From positions 1 through 13,828 of the forward strand of contig JACOZO010000067.1 in the NCBI GenBank assembly GCA_016181325.1: a DNA stretch of 13,828 nt, given 5' to 3'. The number at the start of each line of letters is the position of its first letter. Position 1 is the stretch's first letter. Below are positions 6,833-12,991 of the stretch, piece by piece. Under the pieces are notes generated by a model. It was given only the letters and a program-made list of their open reading frames with translations. It did no database searches and had not been told where the DNA came from. The position numbers and the translations under genes were made by a program. This DNA is from Candidatus Woesearchaeota archaeon. Its GTDB lineage: Archaea > Nanobdellota > Nanobdellia > Woesearchaeales > GW2011-AR4.

Positions 6833-7648
6833 CTAAAACTCCACGGCTGGCCTTGAAAATTTCACTAAAGATATGAACATGAACTGGACAACGCCTATCA
6901 TCGAGGCAAGCAGCAGCAATACTGCCAGGTTGAGCTGGAATTTGAGGAAGCTGGACATTATCACTAGCATTGTTACGCCGAGTGACGGCAGGATGACTGA
7001 TATTATCATGTAGAACATTGAAAGCGGCGTAAGCTTCTTGCCGTACTGGTTGACTTTTATCTGCTGATCCTTGGTTATCTGGTCAAGCACGGAATTCAGG
7101 GACTTGTCGATGTTCGAGCCTGTCCTTATGGAGTTTATTATCTGCCAGAGGATCTTCCTGAAATCGTCTGACGGCACGACCTCGACAGCCTCATTCAGCG
7201 CGTCCTCCATGCTTGTGCCGAGGCTTATCTTGTCTGTGATCTCCCTGAAATATGCACCTATTACCTCGTAATTCTTCGCCACGTTGACCATGGCATCATA
7301 CAATGATATTCCTGACTCAAGCTCTATGACAAGAAACCTGCCTGCAAACACTACCTCCCTGCTTATCTCCTTCTCCCTTTTTGATATCTTGATGTCAGGA
7401 AGCCTCATCATATAAGAGAACATCGCGAAGAATATTATCGGCGGAACAATGAACAGCACCCCCTTTAGGAGATTCAGCTTCGATAACACGAGAAATATGA
7501 AGACAACCGTGCCTGTGGTCAGGTAGAAAGCCGAGAGGAATGTGCGCTTGATGAATTCCTCAGGGGAATAGTTGAGCCCCGCCTGCTTGAGCTTCGGCTT
7601 CAGGTACGGCGCGCTTTTCGCAATCTTCTGGAATAGGATGCCTGCCAT
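6833..7648 (-). CDS. Second T2SSF (FlaJ/TadB-like) membrane platform protein
   Basis: A 271-aa protein, shorter than its downstream partner and without its long charged N-terminus. Two membrane helices lie at about 36-85 (AFYLTTGTVVFIFLVL and GVLFIVPPIIFFAMFSYMM), a cytoplasmic T2SSF domain at about 95-205 (FAGRFLVIELESGISLYDAMVNVAKNY...LGTSMEDALNEAVEVVPSDDFRKILWQIINSIRTGSNIDKSLNSVLDQI), and two helices at about 212-265. The ATG follows the ATPase stop with a single base between, so the two are translationally linked. Together with the ATPase and the other platform gene it forms a minimal assembly module; pilins and the prepilin peptidase are not in the window. Confidence 0.9.
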   Translation of the reverse strand: MAGILFQKIAKSAPYLKPKLKQAGLNYSPEEFIKRTFLSAFYLTTGTVVFIFLVLSKLNLLKGVLFIVPPIIFFAMFSYMMRLPDIKISKREKEISREVVFAGRFLVIELESGISLYDAMVNVAKNYEVIGAYFREITDKISLGTSMEDALNEAVEVVPSDDFRKILWQIINSIRTGSNIDKSLNSVLDQITKDQQIKVNQYGKKLTPLSMFYMIISVILPSLGVTMLVIMSSFLKFQLNLAVLLLLASMIGVVQFMFISLVKFSRPAVEF

Positions 7649-7649
7649 T

Positions 7650-9149
7650 TCACATCGTCAAGGTCTTGTTGCCCCTTACGGCCTTCATGAGGGAGTCCTG
7701 GTTCGTGTAGTATTCGGCCATTACCCTGCCTACGGTGTCAACAGTGTCTATTTTCTGCTTTACCATCCACCTGAGCACTGCTTCCTTGTCCTGCAGCGAC
7801 CTGTTAAGCTCGTTCTTTGTAAAGCCGGTGAATATCTCTATGGAATTCAGGAGTGTCTTTGACTTTGCGACCTGCAGCAGCGCATCTTTCCTTATGTCAA
7901 GCTGCATCAGGACGTTGAAGCTTGAATCCGGCAAAATCTCAGCTACCTGGAATGTCCTCCTCAAGCCAGTTCTTCTGTTCCTGTACTGGACCACTATCAT
8001 TGAGATGGCCGGCAGCAGCGATTTCGGTATCTCTATGGGCGGGTTTATCAGCCTGTTTATGGTCTCCAGCGTGTCGTTTGCGTGGACTGTCGCGTAAACT
8101 GAATGGCCAGTGTGAATCGCCTCGAACAGCACCTCTGCTTCCCTCTTCCTTCTTATCTCTCCGACTATTATCCTGTCCGGCCTCATCCTCAGCGAGTTCA
8201 CAAGCAGGTCAAGCATCGAGACTTCGCCTTTTCCCTCTGGATTAGGGAGCCTGGTTATAAGCGAGACCCAGTGCAGGAATTTCGGGAGCTGTATCTCCCT
8301 TGTGTCCTCTATGCTTATTATCCTCTGGTTTGGCGGGAAGAAATTTGACACCACGTTGAGCATTGACGTCTTGCCTGTTGCCGTGCCCCCTGAAATCAGC
8401 GTTGACAGCTCATACTGCACGCCAAGCCATATTAGGGCGGCAGCGCCGGGTGAAATTGTCTTGCTGTTCAGGAAATCAGTTATTGTCAGCGGCTTGGCAG
8501 TGAATTTTCTGAGGGTTATGGTATTCCCGTGTATTGAGATCGGCTCGAGAGTGGCATTGACCCTGTCCCCTGTAGGCAGGTGGGCGTCCATCAGCGGCTC
8601 GAGTATCGAAATCTGCCTGCCTATCCTTCTGCCTATCATGGAGGCGTAATGCCTTATCTGGTCCTCGCTCTTCACCTGTATGTTTGTCAGAAGCCAGCCG
8701 TATTTCCTGTGGTACACCCACGCAGGCTCGCCGGCGCTGTTTATGGCTATCTCCTCCAGGTCATTGTCGTCCAGCAGGATCTCGATGTTCCCGAGCCCAA
8801 GGCTTTTCTTGATGAGGTAGGATTTCAGGAATGCAATGGTCTTGGCATCCTCCTGCGGGAAATGCTTGCTGATGAGGTTTACAATCGCCTCTGCAAATTT
8901 GCTTTCTATAAGTCCCGTGTCCTTGACAGTCAGTATGTCCACCATCCCAAGGGAGACTTCGGAGGTAAGCTCCGCCTTTATCTTGTCAAGTATCCTTTCG
9001 GTGTTCTCGCTCAGGCTGGCGATTGACACCTCGTAGAAAGGCACGAACGAGCCTTCCTTCTTGCTTATGGTTATGGTTATAGGTATATTGTCTGATACAA
9101 AGCTGTACTGGTCTATGATGCTGCCTGCAGGCTTAGAAATCTTCTGCAA
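7650..9149 (-). CDS. Pilus/secretion assembly ATPase (FlaI/GspE/TadA-like)
   Basis: A 499-aa AAA-like secretion ATPase that powers assembly of type IV pilus-like filaments at the cytoplasmic membrane. All motifs are present: Walker A GGTATGKTS (254-262), Asp box RIISIEDTREIQL (276-288), Walker B PDRIIVGEIR (324-333), and His box IHTGHSVYATVHAND (345-359). The N-terminal domain (about 1-150) is the variable N1 part and LPTGDRVNATLEPISIHGNTITLRKF the N2 part. The start is TTG at 9149, supported by the strong Shine-Dalgarno GAGGTG (9155-9160) exactly 5 nt before it; there is no closer ATG. It is flanked upstream by the coiled-coil gene (43 nt) and downstream by a T2SSF gene (1 nt). Confidence 0.95.
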   Translation of the reverse strand: MQKISKPAGSIIDQYSFVSDNIPITITISKKEGSFVPFYEVSIASLSENTERILDKIKAELTSEVSLGMVDILTVKDTGLIESKFAEAIVNLISKHFPQEDAKTIAFLKSYLIKKSLGLGNIEILLDDNDLEEIAINSAGEPAWVYHRKYGWLLTNIQVKSEDQIRHYASMIGRRIGRQISILEPLMDAHLPTGDRVNATLEPISIHGNTITLRKFTAKPLTITDFLNSKTISPGAAALIWLGVQYELSTLISGGTATGKTSMLNVVSNFFPPNQRIISIEDTREIQLPKFLHWVSLITRLPNPEGKGEVSMLDLLVNSLRMRPDRIIVGEIRRKREAEVLFEAIHTGHSVYATVHANDTLETINRLINPPIEIPKSLLPAISMIVVQYRNRRTGLRRTFQVAEILPDSSFNVLMQLDIRKDALLQVAKSKTLLNSIEIFTGFTKNELNRSLQDKEAVLRWMVKQKIDTVDTVGRVMAEYYTNQDSLMKAVRGNKTLTM

Positions 9150-9154
9150 ATTTA

Positions 9155-9160
9155 CACCTC
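9155..9160 (-). promoter_or_regulatory. Shine-Dalgarno site fixing the TTG start of the ATPase
   Basis: GAGGTG on the minus strand lies 5 nt before the TTG at 9149. It is one of the clearest ribosome binding sites in the window and indicates that internal genes of this operon use SD-led initiation, unlike the first genes, which look leaderless. Confidence 0.75.
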
Positions 9161-9192
9161 TTTTTTAACTGTAATCCTGTTATTATCAGTAT

Positions 9193-10335
9193 TTATTTTA
9201 ATATTGATTTAAGCCTTTCGTATTCCTCATCAAATTCTTTCCTTTTCTGCTCAACATTCCTGAATTTTGATTCCAGCTCCACTATCTTCTTTGACGTATC
9301 CGACGCATTTGATGTCAGCTGGAAGGCCTTCGCCTTCTTTATCAGCTCCGAAAGCTCTTTTTCAAGGGCCCCCCTGTCGATGTTCACTTTGTCAACAAGC
9401 TGCAGCGCTGCAAACTTCTTTTTCAGCAGCTGGTCTATTTTTGCCGCCAGGTTTTTTGCATTGGGAGACTGTTTTGCCTTCTTCCTTATCTTGTCCACAA
9501 TGCTTTTCTGCAGCTGGACTATCTTCTTCTCATGCCATCTGCTCTGCGCAAGCAATGGCTCTATAAGCGCCTTTTCCGCTCTTATGCTTTTCTGGGTGTT
9601 TGCAAGTATCTGCCTCAGCGCCCTTACCTTCTGGCCGGAGTATTGCACGGCCTCATTGTCCTGCACTAGCCTGCTCTCAAGCCTCGCAACAAGGCTTTTC
9701 ATCCTGCTCAGCTTCTTCCCCAGCAGGATTTCATATTTTTCCAGTGACTTTGCCTCAACCCTTTCATGGCTGAGCATGCCCTGCTCTTCCCTTATGCCGC
9801 TCAGCGCATCCCTCAGCTTTTTCTCCTCCATGGCTATCTTCTGCGTCAGCTCGCTGAGCTTTCTCTCTGATTCAGTCTTCTGCTCAAGGATCTTGCTGAC
9901 AAGCCCTTCCCTCATCCTTTCATAATTCTCAAGCTGCTGCAGGTCGCCCTTTACAGCGTCAAGCTCGAAGCCGGATTTTTGCCTGAGCTTGTCAAACTCC
10001 CCTTTGAGGTTCTTGATGTCCTGGGCCTGCCTTTGCAGGAACCCGAGCGATATCTCCGCTTTCCTGACAAAGATGTCCTTCTGCGTGTGGAATTCCTTTG
10101 ATTTCACCTCGACTTCCTTCTTTGTCAGCTTCCTCTCCACAAGGAATGGCTGGGTGAGGTTGTATTCTATGCTTATTATGCCCTCTTCCTCAAGAAAATC
10201 CGCCCATTCCGTGATGATTGTGGTGCTCAGCCCGAGTATCTTTGCCGCTTCCGCCACAGATATCTTCCCGCTCTGCTTCACCAGCTTGACAAGCTTGTCA
10301 ACGCCAGTTTCAATCATTGGATTTGTATACGGCAT
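9193..10335 (-). CDS. Winged-helix plus long coiled-coil protein of the pilus operon
   Basis: A 380-aa protein. Residues about 12-65 form a winged helix-turn-helix-like domain (GKISVAEAAKILGLSTTIITEWADFLEEEGIISIEYNLTQPFLVER). From about 90 to the end the sequence is almost wholly charged heptads without proline-rich breaks, predicting a long coiled coil (for example LEKELSELIKKAKAFQL and VELESKFRNVEQKRKEFDEEYERLKSIL). No membrane segment is seen. It is first in the operon with the ATPase and two platform proteins, so it probably has a structural or regulatory role in that machine rather than being only a transcription factor. A TATA-like box (10361-10369) centred about 30 nt before the ATG drives a nearly leaderless transcript. 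The domain reading is firm; function is inferred from context. Confidence 0.8.
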   Translation of the reverse strand: MPYTNPMIETGVDKLVKLVKQSGKISVAEAAKILGLSTTIITEWADFLEEEGIISIEYNLTQPFLVERKLTKKEVEVKSKEFHTQKDIFVRKAEISLGFLQRQAQDIKNLKGEFDKLRQKSGFELDAVKGDLQQLENYERMREGLVSKILEQKTESERKLSELTQKIAMEEKKLRDALSGIREEQGMLSHERVEAKSLEKYEILLGKKLSRMKSLVARLESRLVQDNEAVQYSGQKVRALRQILANTQKSIRAEKALIEPLLAQSRWHEKKIVQLQKSIVDKIRKKAKQSPNAKNLAAKIDQLLKKKFAALQLVDKVNIDRGALEKELSELIKKAKAFQLTSNASDTSKKIVELESKFRNVEQKRKEFDEEYERLKSILK

Positions 10336-10360
10336 TATGAACCAAATCTTGGCGATATTG

Positions 10361-10370
10361 TATAAAAATG
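10361..10370 (-). promoter_or_regulatory. TATA-like promoter of the pilus operon
   Basis: Read on the minus strand it is CATTTTTATA, centred about 30 nt upstream of the first ATG (10335), leaving only a few nucleotides of leader. Confidence 0.55.
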
Positions 10371-10431
10371 TTTTGATTTTACGTTTGTCGCATACAATAA
10401 GGCTCCCCTGAAAATGTAGTTGCCGTCAATT

Positions 10432-10462
10432 CCACCATAGGTGGTGCCGAACTCTGTTCGAG
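10432..10462. repeat. 31-nt double-hairpin repeat, copy 1
   Basis: CCACC-ATA-GGTGG (10432-10444) followed by CGAAC-TCT-GTTCG (10448-10460). It is identical over 31 nt to copy 2 at 10574-10604. Confidence 0.85.
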
Positions 10463-10510
10463 CATTGCGAGGCTCTTAAAAGATTTATAGCAAGCGAAAA
10501 GGAAACCCTG

Positions 10511-10556
10511 AAAAATGCAAAGCATTTTTGGGGCACCGAAAATCCTATGGATTTTC
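10511..10556. repeat. Two adjacent 8-bp triloop hairpins
   Basis: AAAAATGC-AAA-GCATTTTT (10511-10529) and GAAAATCC-TAT-GGATTTTC (10538-10556), both perfect 8-bp stems with three-base loops. The second can extend through CAC/GTG across a small internal loop. They lie between the two copies of the 31-nt repeat. Confidence 0.7.
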
Positions 10557-10573
10557 CCGTGTTACAATGGGAA

Positions 10574-10604
10574 CCACCATAGGTGGTGCCGAACTCTGTT
10601 CGAG
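10574..10604. repeat. 31-nt double-hairpin repeat, copy 2
   Basis: Same two stems (CCACC/GGTGG and CGAAC/GTTCG) as copy 1, 142 nt downstream, with no mismatch across 31 nt although the flanks differ. Confidence 0.85.
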
Positions 10605-10768
10605 TATTTTGGCTTTTATTGATACGTAAAAAGCCGAGCCGACGGCAACCTCGAAGAGATTTTCAGGGAAGCCATACAAGTTATGAGGATGATGTGCCCG
10701 GTTCCTAGCCTTACCGCTTACCGGCGCATTGTCCTATTGCCGGGATGGCACAACCTGGTACTGCGCGG

Positions 10769-10793
10769 ATATAATCCCAGGATTATAGCGTAA
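10769..10793 (+). other. tRNA intron 1 (25 nt, position 29/30)
   Basis: Central helix GCGC (10763-10766) with GCGT (10788-10791); bulges GGA (10767-10769) and AAG (10792-10794). The intron hairpin is TATAATC/GATTATA with a CCAG loop. Cutting after the second base of each bulge yields the perfect anticodon stem. Confidence 0.8.
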
Positions 10794-10801
10794 GATTGCT
10801 A

Positions 10802-10816
10802 TCAGACACTGCCAAA
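10802..10816 (+). other. tRNA intron 2 (about 15 nt, position 37/38)
   Basis: Placed at the canonical anticodon-loop site because its removal leaves a 7-nt loop TTGCTAA and a 5-bp stem. It has a tiny CAG/CTG helix with ACA loop. The central helix (TTGC with CCAA) has a C-C mismatch and a 2-nt bulge, so the exact cut may shift by one base (36/37). Confidence 0.6.
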
Positions 10817-10848
10817 ATCCCGTTTCCTAACGGATATCTGGGTTCAAA

Positions 10849-10887
10849 TGGCCTGCTGCGTTGAGATTGATGCAGGGGCATTGAAAG
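10849..10887 (+). other. tRNA intron 3 (39 nt, T-loop position 59/60)
   Basis: T-stem CTGGG/CCCAG is the outer helix, TTCA (10843-10846) pairs with TGAA (10882-10885), and the 3-nt bulges are AAT (10847-10849) and AGT (10886-10888). The intron body has CCTGC/GCAGG. Removal gives a standard TTCAAAT T-loop. Confidence 0.82.
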
Positions 10888-10901
10888 TCCCAGTCCCGGC
10901 G

Positions 10902-10913
10902 TTTTATTTTTTT
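10902..10913 (+). terminator. T-run terminator of tRNA-Ser
   Basis: TTTTATTTTTTT starts immediately after the discriminator base, 11 of 12 bases being T, the typical archaeal terminator form. Confidence 0.75.
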
Positions 10914-10941
10914 GGCTGTTGAAAAACCTGGAAATAGCAGT

Positions 10942-10952
10942 AATAAAAAGAA
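10942..10952 (-). terminator. Possible terminator after the S4 gene
   Basis: On the minus strand the sequence just after the S4 stop contains TTCTTTTTATTAC, a T-rich run that could end the zinc-finger/S4 transcript. Confidence 0.35.
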
Positions 10953-11171
10953 TCATCTTATCTTTTCCGCCTTTACTTCATATCTTTTCCCGAGACACTC
11001 AACAATATCGCCGGCGTGCAGCTTTCTCTTGTTCCTTGTCTCAACTTCCCCGTTCACCGTGACAGAGCCTGCCCTTATGACCTGCTTCACCTGCCCCCCT
11101 GTGCCCGGGACACCGCTTATCCTGAGAAACGCATTAAGCTCTATGTGCTTAGTCGAAGTATCTTGGGTCAT
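10953..11171 (-). CDS. S4-domain RNA-binding protein (YbcJ/RlbA-like)
   Basis: A 72-aa protein made of a single S4 domain, the alpha-L RNA-binding fold. The segment ELNAFLRISGVPGTGGQVKQVIRAGSVTVNGEVETRNKRKLHAGDIVECLGKRYEV fits the small free-standing S4 proteins of the YbcJ type, which are thought to bind structured RNA, possibly ribosomal. A GAGGAG sequence (11174-11179) lies just before the ATG. It overlaps the end of the upstream zinc-finger gene by 23 nt in a different frame, so translation is probably coupled. The domain is clear; the RNA target is unknown. Confidence 0.88.
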   Translation of the reverse strand: MTQDTSTKHIELNAFLRISGVPGTGGQVKQVIRAGSVTVNGEVETRNKRKLHAGDIVECLGKRYEVKAEKIR

Positions 11172-11502
11172 CGCTCCTCACTGTTATCTCCTTCCTGCCT
11201 TCAGGCTGTCTTGTTTTGCTGAAATTATTTTCGTTATTGGCCGAAATTCTGGGCTTTACCGGATTCAGCTCCAGCGCCCTCTTCAGCCCCACATTGCCGC
11301 ACTTCACGCATGAGAAAAATACCCCGTATCTGCCCTGCAGCATCTCAAGTGACGAGCCGCAGGCGCATTTCAGGCCGTCAAGGACGTGCTCCTTATGGGA
11401 ATTGCATACAGGGACGCTTTGGCTGTTCATTGCCGTTGCCATTTTCTGGCAGAACGGGCACTTGTCAATTTTGCTTTGGCCGTATTTCTTCGGGATGAAC
11501 AT
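11149..11502 (-). CDS. Double zinc-finger protein, unrecognised
   Basis: A 117-aa protein with two probable zinc sites. The first is C15-x2-C18 with C33-x2-H36 (KCPFCQK...PVCNSHKEH). The second is C46-x-C48 with C65-x2-C68 (LKCACGS...VFFSCVKCGN), and its context GRYGVFFSC.KCG resembles the C4 zinc-finger repeat found at the C-terminus of type IA topoisomerases and related nucleic-acid-binding proteins. The C-terminal 35 residues are charged and probably disordered. Its overlap with the S4 gene suggests a shared role with RNA or other nucleic acid. No enzymatic motif is present; I cannot name the family. Confidence 0.75.
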   Translation of the reverse strand: MFIPKKYGQSKIDKCPFCQKMATAMNSQSVPVCNSHKEHVLDGLKCACGSSLEMLQGRYGVFFSCVKCGNVGLKRALELNPVKPRISANNENNFSKTRQPEGRKEITVRSDDPRYFD

Positions 11503-11554
11503 TTCAGTTACGGATTATAGGTTGTTTAAATTAGTTGCTTTTTGTGGGTATTGG

Positions 11555-11950
11555 TTAATCTGAGGGTGGTAAGTGTCGGGTGTTAACCGAAGGGTGTTTT
11601 TTTGAATAGTCGGCAGTTCTTAATGGAACAATCCATTGTCTTTTTTCTTTTTTTCTACTCAATACTTCTGTCTTTGTAAATACTACTAAATTTGGGTTAT
11701 TTTCAGGATTCATAACCACATATAGATAATAGTCTTTACCTACATCATTCTCTACCGCCATTATGTTGTATTCATTAAGAAGAACTTGAGGGGCTTTATC
11801 TTTTCCCCTGCCTTTTACTTCTATTACCCTATCATCACAAATAATATCATATCCTTTATGCATTTTATCTCTTGAAACATTAATAGGATTTCTACCCGCT
11901 TTTGTTTCAAATTCCATTGCATATTTAACGGCTTCTTTTTCAACACTCAT
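11555..11950 (-). CDS. DUF3883-type PD-(D/E)XK-like protein
   Basis: A 131-aa protein. The core MHKGYDIICDDRVIEVKGRGKDKAPQVLLNEYNIM contains Asp35 and the E44-V-K46 pair expected for a restriction-endonuclease-like active site as in DUF3883 (the NO VEIN C-terminal family); the following strand YYLYVVMNPENNP fits the same fold. Proteins with this domain are often part of restriction or other DNA-defence loci, but here it stands alone. The coding sequence looks more AT-rich than the pilus operon. Only a possible coding remnant lies just upstream (11955-12068), raising the possibility that it is what is left of a larger acquired locus. DNA cleavage is a family inference, not shown here. Confidence 0.75.
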   Translation of the reverse strand: MSVEKEAVKYAMEFETKAGRNPINVSRDKMHKGYDIICDDRVIEVKGRGKDKAPQVLLNEYNIMAVENDVGKDYYLYVVMNPENNPNLVVFTKTEVLSRKKEKRQWIVPLRTADYSKKHPSVNTRHLPPSD

Positions 11951-11954
11951 TTTT

Positions 11955-12068
11955 CTATGAAATTGCTTTTGTTAATAATTCCTTCCATAAATCGCTTTCA
12001 TTAATCTCTGTCCTTCTTGCAGTAGTTGTCTTTAGTTCTTGGTGCGTTATTACGAAATTATAAATATC
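11955..12068 (-). pseudogene. Possible remnant of a coding sequence upstream of the DUF3883 gene
   Basis: The minus strand has a 37-codon open stretch ending in TAG, encoding a protein-like sequence (NFVITHQELKTT, then ESDLWKELLTKAIS) but with no ATG, GTG or TTG start before an in-frame stop upstream. Its end lies 4 nt before the DUF3883 ATG, the spacing of an operon partner. It may be the 3' end of a truncated gene; chance openness of this length cannot be excluded. Confidence 0.35.
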
Positions 12069-12101
12069 TTAAAGTTTTCAGCATATTGCTTTTGGTTGCC
12101 A

Positions 12102-12971
12102 TTAAATCCCCTCAATCTCAGCACCGCACCCCTCACTGCAGCACCCGCCAAGTTTTCTACGACACCCATCACAGCACACAAACAATTTGTCGCAATGAAC
12201 GTTCCTGCAGTTGATATAGCTGTCACATTCAGAGCTGCATATCTCACATTTCAGCACTTTTGAATTCTTACTTGCAGGTATCAGCAGCCTCGAATCAAAA
12301 GTGAAGCACGCCCCTTCAAACAGGTCATCAGGAAACTGCCTGCAGTAATTCATTATGCCTCCTTTTAATTGAAACACATTCTTAAATCCTTTCTGCCGGA
12401 AATAAGCAGAAGCCTTCTCGCATCTTACGCCCCCAGTGCAGTACATCAGGATATTCCTGCCCTTAAATTCATCAAAATGCGAGACTTTTGCGGTGAATTC
12501 CCTGAAATTCTCAGTGCCAATCTGGACAGCGCCTCTGAATCTGCCTACTTTATACTCGTAATCATTCCTCATGTCAAGGACAACAGTATCTTCATCATCC
12601 TCAATCATTTTCCTGAATTCCGCCGGCTCAAGATGGATTCCTGCATCATTCACATCAACTTTATCATAAAGCCCCGATGCCACGATTTCCTTCTTTATCT
12701 TGACCTGCGTTTTCCTGAAGGGATGGCTTTTTGCTTCAGTTTCCTTGAAATGCACATCAGAAAATCCAGGGATTGAATGCATACATCTCTTGTACTGCTC
12801 AGTGCTTTCTTTTGTGCCGGAAACAGCCCCGTTTATGCCCTCTTCCGCGACAAGCACCCTTCCTTTGAGATTAAATTCATTCAGAATTTTAAGATGCTCC
12901 TCCCTGAATGCTTCGGGGTTTTTTATTCTTACATATTTATAAAACAATAAAACCGAAATTAATTCTGCCAT
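12102..12971 (-). CDS. trhO: tRNA uridine(34) hydroxylase TrhO (rhodanese family, YceA-like)
   Basis: A 289-aa protein of the TrhO/YceA family, which in bacteria makes 5-hydroxyuridine at tRNA wobble position 34 using O2. The N-terminal domain (about 1-95, VLLFYKYVRIKNPEAFREEHLKI...GRVLVAEEGINGAVSG) is the family's acylphosphatase-like region. The rhodanese domain (about 110-215) holds the active-site loop YCTGGVRCEKASAYF with Cys178. The C-terminal region (242-282) has eleven cysteines in the pattern of the family's rhodanese C-terminal extension (CEICSSEC..YINCRNVHCDKLFVCC..C), probably metal-binding. The full length matches the family. It lies 20 nt downstream of a wHTH gene on the same strand; no clear ribosome binding site is seen. 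Confidence 0.92.
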   Translation of the reverse strand: MAELISVLLFYKYVRIKNPEAFREEHLKILNEFNLKGRVLVAEEGINGAVSGTKESTEQYKRCMHSIPGFSDVHFKETEAKSHPFRKTQVKIKKEIVASGLYDKVDVNDAGIHLEPAEFRKMIEDDEDTVVLDMRNDYEYKVGRFRGAVQIGTENFREFTAKVSHFDEFKGRNILMYCTGGVRCEKASAYFRQKGFKNVFQLKGGIMNYCRQFPDDLFEGACFTFDSRLLIPASKNSKVLKCEICSSECDSYINCRNVHCDKLFVCCDGCRRKLGGCCSEGCGAEIEGI

Positions 12972-12991
12972 TTTTTGTCGAAATTCAGAAA

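Larger units (their letters stand above)
10401..10673. repeat. 273-bp inverted-repeat element with internal hairpins (MITE-like or structured RNA)
   Basis: The ends GGCTCCCCTGAAAAT (10401-10415) and ATTTTCAGGGAAGCC (10659-10673) are complementary at 14 of 15 positions. A second nested pair, GTTGCCGTC (10419-10427) and GACGGCAAC (10641-10649), is perfect. The heptamer CATACAA occurs 3 nt before the left end (10391-10397) and at the right end (10673-10679), like a target-site duplication. Inside are at least six short hairpins with 3-nt loops and two copies of a 31-nt double hairpin. No gene is inside. It could be a non-autonomous mobile element or a large structured RNA; the sequence alone does not decide. 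Confidence 0.65.
10336..10738. other. 403-bp noncoding region upstream of tRNA-Ser
   Basis: No coding frame is apparent. It holds the promoter of the pilus operon, the 273-bp inverted-repeat element (10401-10673) with many small hairpins, and about 65 nt of tRNA 5' flank in which I see no obvious TATA box. Confidence 0.65.
10739..10901 (+). tRNA. tRNA-Ser(GCT) interrupted by three introns
   Basis: Exons 10739-10768, 10794-10801, 10817-10848 and 10888-10901 join into an 84-nt class II tRNA. Acceptor stem GCCGGGA pairs with TCCCGGC perfectly; discriminator G73 fits serine. D-arm is GCAC / AACCTGGTA / CTGC (three pairs plus one C-C mismatch). Anticodon stem CGGGA/TCCCG is perfect but only after splicing; the loop is TTGCTAA with anticodon GCT. 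The long variable region (10823-10837) can form TCC/GGA. T-arm CTGGG-TTCAAAT-CCCAG is perfect but also only after splicing. CCA is not encoded. Introns 1 and 3 each fit the archaeal bulge-helix-bulge rule exactly, cut after the second base of 3-nt bulges on either side of a 4-bp helix. The middle intron fits less well. The isotype is supported jointly by the anticodon, G73 and class II form. A T-run terminator follows directly. Confidence 0.85.

Noticed and set aside
9380..9925. 181-codon plus-strand frame opposite the coiled-coil gene
   Set aside because: Its Ser/Leu/Phe-rich translation is what the antisense of Glu/Lys/Leu heptads produces; the minus-strand coiled-coil gene explains the open frame.
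10432..10604. CRISPR array
   Set aside because: There are only two copies, each with two internal hairpins, the interval between them (111 nt) is itself full of palindromes, and no cas gene is nearby.
10636..10738. SRP RNA or RNase P RNA upstream of the tRNA
   Set aside because: The GGAA-tetraloop helix 8 motif of SRP RNA and the conserved regions of RNase P RNA are absent on both strands.
10794..10822. Alternative tRNA reading with anticodon GCC (glycine) from the loop CTGCCAA
   Set aside because: It does not give a paired anticodon stem with the exon 1 bases, and it conflicts with the long variable region and G73, which fit serine.
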